Shown here piece by piece: positions 26,291-37,800 of a DNA stretch of 64,000 bases. The position numbers were made by a program, and so were the translations under genes. The stretch is from Archivesica marissinica. Taxonomy: Eukaryota > Mollusca > Bivalvia > Venerida > Vesicomyidae. The stretch is from positions 14,482,106-14,546,105 of the forward strand of contig CM026386.1 in assembly GCA_014843695.1 (NCBI GenBank). Direction: 5' to 3'. The first letter of the stretch is position 1; every line of letters begins with the position of its first letter. The notes beneath the pieces are model-generated. The model made no database searches. It saw only the letters and a list, made by a program, of their open reading frames with translations, and was not told the origin of the DNA.

Positions 26291-27866
26291 ATGCCACGTA
26301 GGTAGTGGCTCCCTGTGACCTGATATTCCAGCAATATGCCACGTAGGTAGTGGCTCCCTGTGACCTGATATTCCAGCAATATGCCACGTAGGTAGTGGCT
26401 CCCTGTGACCTGATATTCCAGCAATATGCCACGTAGGTAGTGGCTCCCTGTGACCTGATATTCCAGCAATATGCCACGTAGGTTGGCTCCTGTGACCTGA
26501 TATTCCAGCAATATGCCACGTAGGTAGTGGCTCCCTGTGACCTGATATTCCAGCAATATGCCACGTAGGTAGTGGCTCCCTATGACCTGATATTCCAGCA
26601 ATATGCCACGTAGGTAGTGGCTCCCTGTGACCTGATATTCCAGCAATATGCCACGTAGGTAGTGGCTCCCTGTGACCTGATATTCCAGCAATATGCCACG
26701 TAGGTAGTGGCTCCCTGTGACCTGATATTCCAGCAATATGCCACGTAGGTAGTGGCTCCCTGTGACCTGATATTCCAGCAATATGCCACGTAGGTAGTGG
26801 CTCCCTGTGACCTGATATTCCAGCAATATGCCACGTAGGTAGTGGCTCCCTGTGACCTGATATTCCAGCAATATGCCACGTAGGTAGTGGCTCCCTGTGA
26901 CCTGATATTCCAGCAATATGCCACGTAGGTAGTGGCTCCCTGTGACCTGATATTCCAGCAATATGCCACGTAGGTAGTGGCTCCCTGTGACCTGATATTC
27001 CAGCAATATGCCACGTAGGTAGTGGCTCCCTGTGACCAGATATTCCAGCAGGTGTCACGTAGGTAGTGGCTCCCTGTGACCAGATATTCCAGCAATATGC
27101 CACGTAGGTAGTGGCTCCCTGTGACCAGATATTCCAGCAGGTGTCACGTAGGTAGTGGCTCCCTGTGACCAGATATTCCAGCAGGTGTCACGTAGGTAGT
27201 GGCTCCCTGTGACCTGATATTCCAGCAATATGCCACGTAGGTAGTGGCTCCCTGTGACCTGATATTCCAGCAATATGCCACGTAGGTAGTGGCTCCCTGT
27301 GACATGATATTCCAGCAATATGCCACGTAGGTAGTGGCTCCCTGTGACCTGATAGTCCAGCAGGTGTCACGCAGGTTGATCTTCAATGTGACTATGATAT
27401 TCCAGCAATATGCCACGTAGGTAGTGGCTCCCTGTGACCTGATAGTCCAGCAGGTGTCACGCAGGTTGATCTTCAATGTGACTATGATATTCCAGCAATA
27501 TGCCACGTAGGTAGTGGCTCCCTGTGACCTGATATTCCAGCAATATGCCACGTAGGTAGTGGCTCCCTGTGACCTGATATTCCAGCAATATGCCACGTAG
27601 GTAGTGGCTCCCTGTGACCTGATATTCCAGCAATATGCCACGTAGGTAGTGGCTCCCTGTGACCTGATATTCCAGCAATATGCCACGTAGGTAGTGGCTC
27701 CCTGTGACCTGATATTCCAGCAATATGCCACGTAGGTAGTGGCTCCCTGTGACCTGATATTCCAGCAATATGCCACGTAGGTAGTGGCTCCCTGTGACCT
27801 GATATTCCAGCAGGTGTCACGTAGGTAGTGGCTCCCTGTGACCTGATATTCCAGCAGGTGTCACGC
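26291..27866. repeat. 45-bp satellite, subfamily 2
   Basis: About 35 copies of a related 45-bp unit containing tgatattccagcaatatgcc and acgtaggtagtggctccctg. It shares the tgatattccagca and cacg..ggt frame with subfamily 1. Subfamily 1-like units reappear at about 27360-27490, so the two have exchanged. Very high homogeneity. Confidence 0.95.
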
Positions 27867-27904
27867 ATAGACTGTGATTCCATATACACAAGTATATAAT
27901 ACAG

Positions 27905-28125
27905 AATGATCGAGAATTATTAGGGTTCGAGCCCCGCTCAGACCGTGTCTCTTTATATGAAAATGTTGTCAGTTTCTTACGGAGGTTGGTGCACCAACAA
28001 GTACTGATTAACCGCTGGAACCTGCCCACGAAAGGTGTTATTAGGTAAACTTGTGCTGTTAGGTGAAATGCCCGTCGCTCAAATGGGCAACCGGTGGCGA
28101 CGTTAAATAAACTTAAATAAAAAAA
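27905..28125 (+). mobile_element. 5'-truncated SINE (family B head-body) with family A-like tail
   Basis: Begins with the box-B-like ggttcgagccccgctcag and continues gtcagtttcttacggaggtt as in the copies at 51.3 and 55.2 kb. It ends in gggcaaccggtggcgacgtt like family A, so it may be a composite. Confidence 0.7.
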
Positions 28126-29006
28126 CAAATCTTCGGGTGAGCAATCCGAGCCCCCCCCCCCCCCCACACACACAACCACAACCACTTGTAAATACTGACA
28201 AAATGCGTACGTAATAAAGATATATATCTGTGTCAGGTCGCATGACTTTCTGTATCGTGTATCCGGTTGACTGTAATTAATTTAAAGGAAACAGATTAAT
28301 TTACAACAGCTATGCTAAAATGATAGCATAAATTATAGTATAAATTAGTATACACTCGCTACTAAAACAATTACAAACAATTGGTGATGATACTTTTTCT
28401 AAGTACTTAAAGGTAACATATTTAGCATTAAGCTACGCGCCTGTAATCAACAACTTGTATAGAAAATAACATGTCTATATATTAAGATCGGCATGTACAT
28501 ACATATAGCATACATATATTGCCGCTTTTTTATTGTATCTGTTCATATTATAATATACAAGTGTACTATTCTTTTCATTATGTATGTATGTATATTCCAT
28601 TAATGTCAAACCCCTTGCGGGGACCTATACATGTTTTCCTGGGCAGGCTTAGCCGACCTAAGAGGTTAACCAGTGCTAAGCAATGTGTGTGAGGTGTCTT
28701 GCTCAATGACACTACATACGTGGCCTGACCGAGTATCGAAGACGTTTGTCATTTGTTCAATGTACATGTACCTTCAACATGACGCGCATAGCTAGATCAT
28801 GGTCTTCTCTATGCAAAATAACATACTTTATATGAAAAATGGTTTCCCCTCAAATCAGATAACTTGCACAACCACCAGTACTGAAATGTCGTGACGAAAT
28901 GGATACAGCGTGACTGTCCGCCTCGTAGCCAAGCGGTTGTTAGTTCGAACCCCGACAGAAACCACGCTGGGTTCTTATATAAGACTCTTATATCCACGTT
29001 GTAGCT

Positions 29007-29040
<34 letters not shown>

Positions 29041-29215
29041 GGCGATGCTTTCCATCGGGAATAAGGTCTCAAGAGCGATTAAACTAATGTAAGAATTTGT
29101 TTCGCAATTGAGTCAAAAATGTGATTTGTACAAACTAAATAATTTCAAACATTCATGAATATATATAAGACACTGAACCAAATACACTACAGGTCTAGAG
29201 TATTGTATTAAGTAT
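28126..29215. other. Intergenic DNA with simple repeats and SINE fragments
   Basis: No gene recognised. It contains C(15) at 28151-28165, a reverse-strand SINE-like fragment about 28605-28750, a tRNA-like SINE fragment about 28917-29105 with box-B-like agttcgaacccc, and (CT)n(CA)n at about 29005-29040. Confidence 0.6.
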
Positions 29216-29528
29216 CGCGTATGCATGTATATCACGTATGCATGTATATCGCGTATGCATGTATATCGCGTATGCATGTATATCGCGTATGCATGTATAT
29301 CGCGTATGCATGTATATCGCGTATGCATGTATATCGCGTATGCATGTATATCGCGTATGCATGTATATCGCGTATGCATGTATATCGCGTATGCATGTAT
29401 ATCACGTATGCATGTATATCACGTATGCATGTATATCACGTATGCATGTATATCACGTATGCATGTATATCACGTATGCATGTATATCACGTATGCATGT
29501 ATATCACGTATGCATGTATATCACGTAT
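29216..29528. repeat. 17-bp minisatellite
   Basis: About 18 copies of gtatgcatgtatatcgc. The left part carries cgcgt and the right part cacgt, with a clean switch near 29,400. Seventeen is not a multiple of three, so the three frames rotate through the same peptide; not coding. Confidence 0.95.
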
Positions 29529-29979
29529 GGTGTTTTATGTCGTACGTTGTTTTCATGACAAGTATAAGTGACTGATGCATGAATGTTCGCATCGTACACA
29601 TGATCATAAAAGTGACATTGTAAAACGTCCTTAAATAAGCGTGAATGTCACAGCCTTACCACAGACAACAGGGTCGTAGACAATCGTAGATATGATATTT
29701 ATTTATGGCTACTGTCTGAATGTTTCGAGCCTTGGGCATTGTTTATGAAGTAGTTAGTACAGGTTACGTATGAAATGGTCTGTTATACGCACATATATAT
29801 ATAGCAAATTGAATGAAGACAAGTAAAGCATGGCTCCGGGCATTTCCGCAACGTTACGTAAAAGTGTCCGACTACATATTCAATTTTCGACATGTCACAC
29901 TCTGTTGCGTTCTGATGACTAGACCAAAAGAATTAGCTCTGATAGAAGTGTACTCGCCACGTTGCTCTATTCTCCAACT

Positions 29980-30206
29980 ATGAGCGACGTTTCCTGAAGA
30001 TATTAAGTCATTATAGATTCTTGGAGGATAGTGCAATGATACAGACAGAGACCCATTCCAGAGTCTCAGCTGGTTCTTTTACGTGAGAGACAACGTGGAA
30101 TTTAAATGCCTTGCCTAAGAGCACAGTCGTAATGGCTCCAGCGGGGCTCGAACTCCGAACATTTCGCATCTGAAGCGAACGCGCATCCACCGCGCTATCA
30201 CGACTT
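29980..30206 (-). mobile_element. SINE family A-related copy, reverse
   Basis: On the reverse strand it shows the cgtaaaagaaccagctgaga segment, gggtctctgtctgtatcatt and tcttcaggaaacgtcgctca, as in family A, with a tRNA-like head that includes gagttcgagccccg. Confidence 0.7.
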
Positions 30207-30279
30207 CCACTTGCCCCTTTTATACGTACATAATGTCCTTATTTATATTATATGCACTAATCTAATTGCCTGTTTGTTT

Positions 30280-30525
30280 TGGGAGTTTAACGTCGTACCA
30301 ACAGCGTAGATCATATGGCAACTATCCAGCTATTGGGGGAGGATGACCCCGGGTGCCCCTCCGAGCAGCTTTTAAGGCACGGACGGGCACACAGGTAAAA
30401 ACACCGAACTACTACGCTGGATAGCTAGCTTCGTCACTTGAAAGAATTCGACACCCCCGATGGGATTCGAACCTACGGTGGTGGTGGACATGTGAGTTGA
30501 CCGTAACTACCGGGCCCCCTTAGCT
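30280..30525 (-). mobile_element. SINE family D-related copy, reverse
   Basis: Reverse-strand box-B-like ggttcgaatcccatcggggg, then a body with tatccagc and a tail with gtacgacgttaaactcccaa. Similar elements lie at 38355-38815 and at the window end. Confidence 0.6.
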
Positions 30526-31580
30526 AATCTAATTGTGACTAGACTATTATAAGGCAGAATATAATAGCATATGAGTTCTACTTAAAATAACTAACTACGG
30601 GCATTTGCAGTAGAGAATCCTTTATTGCTGGGGTCGATTATTGTGGTACCACAACCACCTGGTGGAGTTTCGAACTCGCAACCTCGCACTGTGTACATTG
30701 CCACGCGGATGTTCGACATGCGACGTAGTATGTATGCGTGTCAATGGGTTTCTCTAAAAGTGACAGCATGTTTTCGAAATAATTACCGTTTTCACCGTAA
30801 TTGTGAAAAATAACCATGTTCAGTTTGTAAAGTATCCCGACTCCAACAGGGAGAAATACACCGGCCCCTTTTACTTGAATTTTGGAGCATTGATAGCCGC
30901 TTGGCGGTACAGTAACGCTGTACAACTCCATATCCCTGTTTTTAACAGTGTGGACATGCTGTTAGTACCAATAGAGTAAGGCGTCGAGTGCCTCACCAGG
31001 CCCGTAGCCACAATGGGGCGATTTCCTCGGTTAAAATTTCCAAAGCAAAAAAATGAAAATGAAAAAATAAATAATGTTGACTGCTAGAGAGCTGAATGGT
31101 CAGTACATACTTATACGTATAAACTCATTAAATCAGAAAACGCATGAAATCGCTTCTATACCCCAACAATGTTAAGGGGCAACATGGCCCCGGACCCCCT
31201 ATATTGCCTCTGTTGAAATTTGCCTCTGGCTACGGTACAGTTCACCCAATCTCTTCTAGCACCGGTCTCATTGGGCTACGAAACCATGATTTCGGAGTGA
31301 AGGACCATAGCCAGTGACCCTTTTTTCGGTACCTATGTATGCACCCCTTCCCCGAAACCGCATACTAATTTAGTTAACCCAGTATCTACGCCTCTGTGTA
31401 ATAATTAATTGCAATTTTCTGCTGCTTTAATTAGTATCTGCGTATTGAAATAATTAATTCATTCCATACGTCATATCCCCAAGTATACATGTGTATGACA
31501 AAACAGAGATGCATTTCAAAATATCCTCCTTTCGAACGGAACCCAGTCCGAGAGCGGATTGCGAAATCGGACCTGTAACT

Positions 31581-31861
31581 GGGGCGGGATTAACACCATT
31601 GGAAGGTCACGTGGCATTTGGTATGCAACATTTACTATTTCCAGTTGTCGTTGTGCTGCATTGATTGAGTTACTTCTTCATATTTTCATTACTAGTGGAA
31701 TTGGTCAGATATAATATGTTCTTTTCAGCTTTATGACTTATGGAGTACATAATTTAGTTGATTTTCTAACTGCAAGGTACGTGTGACGTCAGATGATTGA
31801 CAGCTGTTGTGAGAAGACAACCTTTACGTCACGACTTTTTTCTTGATCGCTGGAGTGTAAC
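31581..31861 (+). promoter_or_regulatory. Probable ATP1A promoter and 5' UTR
   Basis: The 280 bp before the start codon hold a GC box (ggggcggg, from 31581), an inverted CCAAT box (ATTGG, 31598-31602), an E-box CACGTG (31608-31613), a perfect palindromic CRE TGACGTCA (31784-31791), CAGCTG (about 31801) and a CRE-like TTACGTCA (31824-31831). No clear TATA box was noted. ATF/CREB-type sites are known in vertebrate alpha-1 promoters. The transcription start cannot be placed from sequence, and the two CREs may lie in the 5' UTR. Confidence 0.5.
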
Positions 31862-31894
31862 ATGGCGTCCAGCAAGGTGAAAGCGTCCCAACAG
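31862..31894 (+). CDS. ATP1A: ATP1A exon 1: start codon and first 11 residues
   Basis: ATG with a strong context (A at -3, G at +4) opens an 11-codon exon reading [11 protein letters not shown]. It ends at a consensus donor, CAG|gtaaga. The phase (0) matches exon 2, 8.2 kb downstream. A short first coding exon before a long intron 1 is common in animal Na,K-ATPase alpha genes. The N-terminus varies too much between species to confirm by similarity, so assignment rests on start context, donor, phase and the promoter-like elements just upstream. An alternative first exon elsewhere in intron 1 cannot be excluded. Confidence 0.75.
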
Positions 31895-34800
31895 GTAAGA
31901 AAATAAGTGTTTTAAATTTATATTCTTAATTACAAACAGTTTTTGTTAAATCAATTGTTGCGTTGTAGTTCAAACATATGTTCTGTGCACTTCTGAAAGG
32001 CCACCATTTCCTTGCATTGTAAATCGGTGACTTTTGCGTGATAAAAAATGGCCGCCCACCGAAATTGCTGTTATTTTTTTCCAATTCGGAGACATTTAAG
32101 CTGCATTCTCTATATAAATACACGATTTTCATGGAAAATAATATTTATTTGTAATGCTTATATTAACAAAGGTTGCAGATTATATAGAATTAACGGAGAC
32201 GCAACCTGCATTGTAAATGGGAAATTTTACTACTGAATATTCATGAAAATGGCTGCTGCATTATTCTTGACATTGAAAGGTCGAATAGATCTGTGCTTGG
32301 GAAAATTACTGTGTATGTTCTATGCAGATTTAATCTAATTATTTTGTAGTTTCTATACATATTTCACCATCGTTGGTTTTAATGGGCTATACCTTGCAAT
32401 TTGTGTGCAATACTGTTTTGGTAAATTTAATGATTTAGCCTACTGAAAACATAAATGGCCATGAGACAGGACTGCAAGAGTCTCGTTTCAGAAGTACTGG
32501 ATCACATTATTCCAATTTGTGCATCATACACTTACTGACTTAGGGCCAGGTGTATATCTATCGGTCATAAAATCTGTATTCTATATGCATCAATACATAG
32601 ATCATTAGATGTGTGAAAAATGTCAAATCATCTTGTCAGATAAGATTGAAATTTGAATTGATTGAAATAACTAACCTTGCACCTAGCCATTACTGTGGCA
32701 AATCATTGTCGGATATAATTGTAATTTTTATTCATTGAAATAACTAACCTTGCACCTAGCCGTCACCGTCTATGCTAAATGTATAGACTGCTATGTAATG
32801 TACATGTGTTTGTTACCCATTAACATTTTAAATTCTTATTAGTTTAAACAATATTTCTTTCTTTGAATAAACATAGTCAAGTATAAATAGTATTGTACAT
32901 ACATGTAGGATTGAGGAGAAAGCAATGTGCTTGTATTGTTACCTCTTTCCTACGAACCATTTACAAAGCATACCATTTCAACCTCTTTCCTACGAACCAT
33001 TTACAAAGCATACCATTACATCAGGCAACAAAAGTACTATCAAATACATGTATTGAGTAACTCAATAGTTTTGGAATGTGAGAAGATGTTATAAATTTAT
33101 ATAATGACAAGCATGTATTTGATACTGTATAATGTAATTGTAATCCACTGCTCTATTCTCTCATCTCCAGTACATGTACTTCCTACATGTATATGAAATG
33201 ATCTGGTACTTTGCGTACTGTGGCAAGTCATCATCATTCATGCTGTGGTATGTTTTGCTCGTTTCTCACCAATGCAACCCTGGTTCGATCCTCAGACTGG
33301 GAAGTATGTGAGATGGTACTGTGGTCACCAGATCGGACATGTGTGTTTTCTCCGGGTACTCCGGTTTCCTCCCACATGACCACATTTACGCTTTCATCCG
33401 CGCCAACAAGAGTGATTAATATAAGTTGTTAAAACTTATTTCGCAATTGAGCTAAAATAAATTTGTATGTATATAATGAAACATGACCGTGTGGATGGCG
33501 CGTTCACTTCAGGCCTGGAGTTTGCCTCCCACTGGAACCATGTGCATGTGGGCAAGACATTTAAATTCCACGTGCCTCTTCTCTACCTCGTGGCGATGGA
33601 TTCCATCTGGAATGACGTCTCGGGAGTGGTTAATATAAGTTGTAAAAACTTATTTCGCAATCGAGCTATTAGTCTGTTGTCATATCTGAAGTGGGATTCA
33701 TTTGTTTTCACTATTGAACATTCTGTGCTAAACATTAACATGTTCAACACTATCCATGTCTTTGCTATACATGTACATGCATAACTCTGATAGTCCTTGG
33801 ATCCATCATGTCTTCATTAAAAAATGTTTTAGCGCTTCTCACCAATGCAACCTGGGTTCGATCATCGGACCGGGAAGTATGCGAGATGGTCGCCAGATCG
33901 GACAAGTGGGTTTTCTCTGGTTTCCTCCCACACAAATGACCACATATACGCCTTCATCCGCTCCGACGAGAGTGATTAATATAAGTTGTTAGAACTTGCT
34001 TCGCAAACGTTGTAAAATAAATAAAGTTTAAACGAACTTGTTCAAGTTTCTAGCATAACGAGTAACATGACTAATCAATACCATTTTGTTCTCATTGTCG
34101 CAAAAATAATTGACTTGCAGTATCTCTATTAAATACACGAGATTCATATGGATTTTTCCCATGCATCTCCTTCAAAGTCTGGAATGTTGTTATGTTAGAG
34201 ATGATCTATGTTCCCAAGTATTGGCAAAGAACTAAACAATATATGTCCAAGATTCACAAATGTTTAGGCTATAAATATTGTAAAATGTTTTATGCCGAAT
34301 AAAATATTCGTTTGATGGTTTTACGTACTCGGGTATTACTAACTATACATGTATTCTAGGTTAGAAATTATTGCATAGTATGAAACTTGGTATTTTTTGT
34401 TTCTCAATTATGTCATAATTGGTGATATCATGAAAGCTATGCTTTGAAAAGTCATATCTGGTGATCCAAAATTGAGGAGCAGACTTTCTATGGATTTAGC
34501 AAACTTGTGCGGGGGGGGGGAGACATCAATCAAACATCAGGGTGTATTAAACCTCTATCTAGTGTAGTGCCTACACACAATTCTATACATGTATGTAGTA
34601 TGTACACCATGTACTGGTAGAGATAAATATGCTTTTGAACATGAATGAGTAAATGTCCGCATGCATTATATAGCATGTACTGTGTAGTAATGTGTATTAT
34701 ATGAATTGTGTTCAATGGAGCAATCACAGCCAGTAGCTTCAAAGAGATAATCATTTGTGTTTATGACACACTACCTTGATCTCCTGGTGTGACCAGGGTC

Positions 34801-37800
34801 ACGGGTTGTAGTTGGCCAAGGACTCAGTCAGGGATCATTCTAAAGGGCGATGTGGGCGAAATTGTCGCCCTAGGGACCCTGACTGTCCTCTTTTTTATTT
34901 TTTGGTTTTTATGATTTTCAAATCAAATTTTGTCTAGTAAGATACACTGACCCATTATAAAGTACTCCTTCTATTCAAATGTTGTATTTAATGGGTGTAC
35001 TGTGCATTTTAACCCTATTTTGCAGAAGTATATTAAAGAACACCATTTAAGGAAGCGATCACGTGTTTTCTCACGACTCCCAAAAATTCTGACCTAGAAT
35101 GAACCCTGGACTCATTATAGAGGGTGACATGTGCTAAGTAGTCGCCCTTGCGACCCTGACTTTGCCCCCTGCCGACACCACAAGTACAAGCACAATTAAT
35201 AAATGAAATAACCTTGTGTACTAGAGGGCGACTGGGGCGAAACTTCTCCCTAAAACACAATTTTCATACAAAATATTGTCCAGTAAGATACATGGCCTAA
35301 TATAATACACTCTTTCTATTCAAAATTGTCAAATTGTGACTTAACCCTTTCCCCCATAGAGATGTAGTTTTATTTCATATATTTGGCTGTACGGGTTGTT
35401 TTACAATCAGGGTACACAACTAGTCTCATAAGGGTGCAAAATTGAAGTGTATCATTTAGCTTAAAAAATTTAGGCGTCAATGTTGCCGATGTTGATTTTT
35501 TGGCCTAAAACATATGTTCACGAGTAATGAGTCAATGTTGTATTTCTCGGAGAGGACATTTTTTGACGGAATCATAGATACCCATCTTTTGGCCCACATT
35601 ACAACTAAAACGGCAGAACTTGTATACAAAATGATTCATGCAACTTCATGTAATATTTCTGTAGATTATTTATTTTAAAAAATGCGTCCATATCATTCTT
35701 GATGAGAATGGAAAATGGAGGACATTTCGGAGAGGACATATTTTGACGGAATCTGTATCATATTTTCGGATCACATACACGAGAAATAAAATTTTCACAA
35801 TCTTGCGAAGTTTATTTTGATTACATTCCAAAACATTTATATGCTTGATTATTCAGCTTTTATTACCAACTAATGGTGGTTTTAGGGGAGTGAGCCTACT
35901 CAAATATTATAATTAGTCAAATGAGACTGATGTTTATTGTCCAAAACTTGTCATTTTGCCATATTTCAGTCAATAATTATGTGATTTGAATAATTTTTTC
36001 GCTATGGTAGACATACAACAGGACTGAATGCTTTAACATACTTAGTTGCTAGTATAAGTACAGATAATTACCCATATTATTTAATTGTGTGGCATTAACC
36101 TACATGTACCCTGATTGTAAAACAACCCGTAATTTACTAATCGTATGCAATGGCTAAGCTGTGAACTTGCCTACTCCACCTTCATGGAGGTTACTAGGAA
36201 TTATTAAGAGTTGTTCCGATCTTTATTATAGCTTGTTTAACTACTAATGTGTCGATCTATGTCAATAGGCATTGGCATCGAGAGGCGCTTCTAAGGGGGA
36301 AATGGTTACGCCTATTTTGTTGAATTTATTAAATACACAATTTAAAGGTGCAATTGCGTGCTGTTTCACTTTTCCCCAAAACTATGACCTAGAAAGGAGT
36401 CCTGCTACTACTTGTACGCCATACACTTATTATTTAATTATTTACTATCAGCAATCACATGATTGTTTATTATTCAATAAAACAACGGGTAACTGAGAGT
36501 TGGTTGAACTGTTTGAATTTGTCACTGTAGAACATTTGGGGATAGAGTCTGTTCTGTCTTCTGAGGTTTATGTTTCAAATACAACACAGGGCTCAAGCTA
36601 AACCCAACTTTTTGGGAGAAGTGAGATTATGGTATTATTTAATAAATTTCAACATAATGGGTTAAAATACAAAATATGACCATTAAGTACAATATTTGAA
36701 TAGGAGTGCTTTATAATTGGCCAGTGTATCTTACTGGACAATATTTTATCTGAAAATTGTAAAAACAAATATTTAAAAAAAAATATTTAAGGAGAAGTGG
36801 GCGAAGCATCGGACTACTTCTCCCATGTCGCCCTCTAGAATGAGCCCTGACAACAGCTACATGTACTCAGTGATTCATTGTGTACTTGTACAGTAATGCA
36901 ATGCTATGGTATATCAAATGTAAGATAAGTCAATGAATAAGAATGTGCCGTCTGATCAGGCTCTATGCTCATTGCTATTCAGATAGTGGAGCTGAATCAC
37001 TTGTCTGAATAGCAAACAACACAGATCCTGACGTGATCTGGATCTATGTTTGCCCATTCCTTCCAATTTATTTGGCAGGTCATGGGTTAACATTGATAAT
37101 AGAAGTTTTGGGCTCGTCTAGCACCTCTTAAATGTTCTTTTTTTATTATTTAAAGACAAAAATTCTTATCATTTATCCAGATGCTTGCTTCCCATTGCAA
37201 AGTTTTGAAACAATATTCACGATCACTTAGGAAATGTGTAAGAGATCCTCTTGGATGTTTAAGAGATCCTCATGGATGTTTAAGAGGTCCTCTGGCTCAT
37301 GCCTTTAGCCCAAAAAAACATTTACAAATTACATCTCCAATACAGTTCTCCATGTACACTACCTGTATTAGCCTGGGAACAGGTGTCAATATATTTTGCC
37401 AGGTCAGTCATATAAATATATTTTAACACCGACTATTAATTGAACAGACGGATATGTAGTCCAGTGGTAACATGCTGGACTGGTAATCCAGGGATCGCAG
37501 GTTCGATCCCCGTCTGACCCTAATATAATTAACAGTCTTTCAGATGGGACGTTAAACCGAGGTCTCGTGTCGGTGCTTTATGCCGTGCACGTAAAAGAAC
37601 CAGAGGAGATTCTGGAATGGGTCTCTGTCTGTATCATGCACTAACCTCCAAAATCTAAAATAACTAATCTCTTCAGGAGGCGTCGCTCAAATGGGCAACC
37701 GGTAGCGACGATAAATAAACGTAAAAAACACAAACTATTAATTGAGTCATATTGAGTTTCTGGTGATATCAACAACTGTCATTTTGCCAGAAGTGTAAAA

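Larger units (their letters stand above)
29529..31580. other. Intergenic DNA upstream of ATP1A
   Basis: No gene recognised. Reverse-strand SINE copies at about 29980-30206 (family A related) and 30280-30525 (family D related), and a tRNA-like fragment about 30625-30720. The rest is unique. Confidence 0.6.

Noticed and set aside
25071..26301. 389- and 359-codon repeat-protein-like frames
   Set aside because: Opposite-strand frames over the same 45-bp satellite; periodic artefact with no codon-position bias visible.
26184..27889. Several overlapping reverse frames up to 276 codons (WNIRSQGATTYVAYC and relatives)
   Set aside because: Multiple frames of one strand are open over the same 45-bp unit, which is not how a coding repeat behaves.
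37444..37516. Possible functional tRNA-Thr gene
   Set aside because: The T arm pairs poorly, and the tRNA-like head continues into a SINE body bounded by a 12-bp target duplication. The other tRNA-like heads (41.7, 51.3, 55.2 kb) are also SINE parts.
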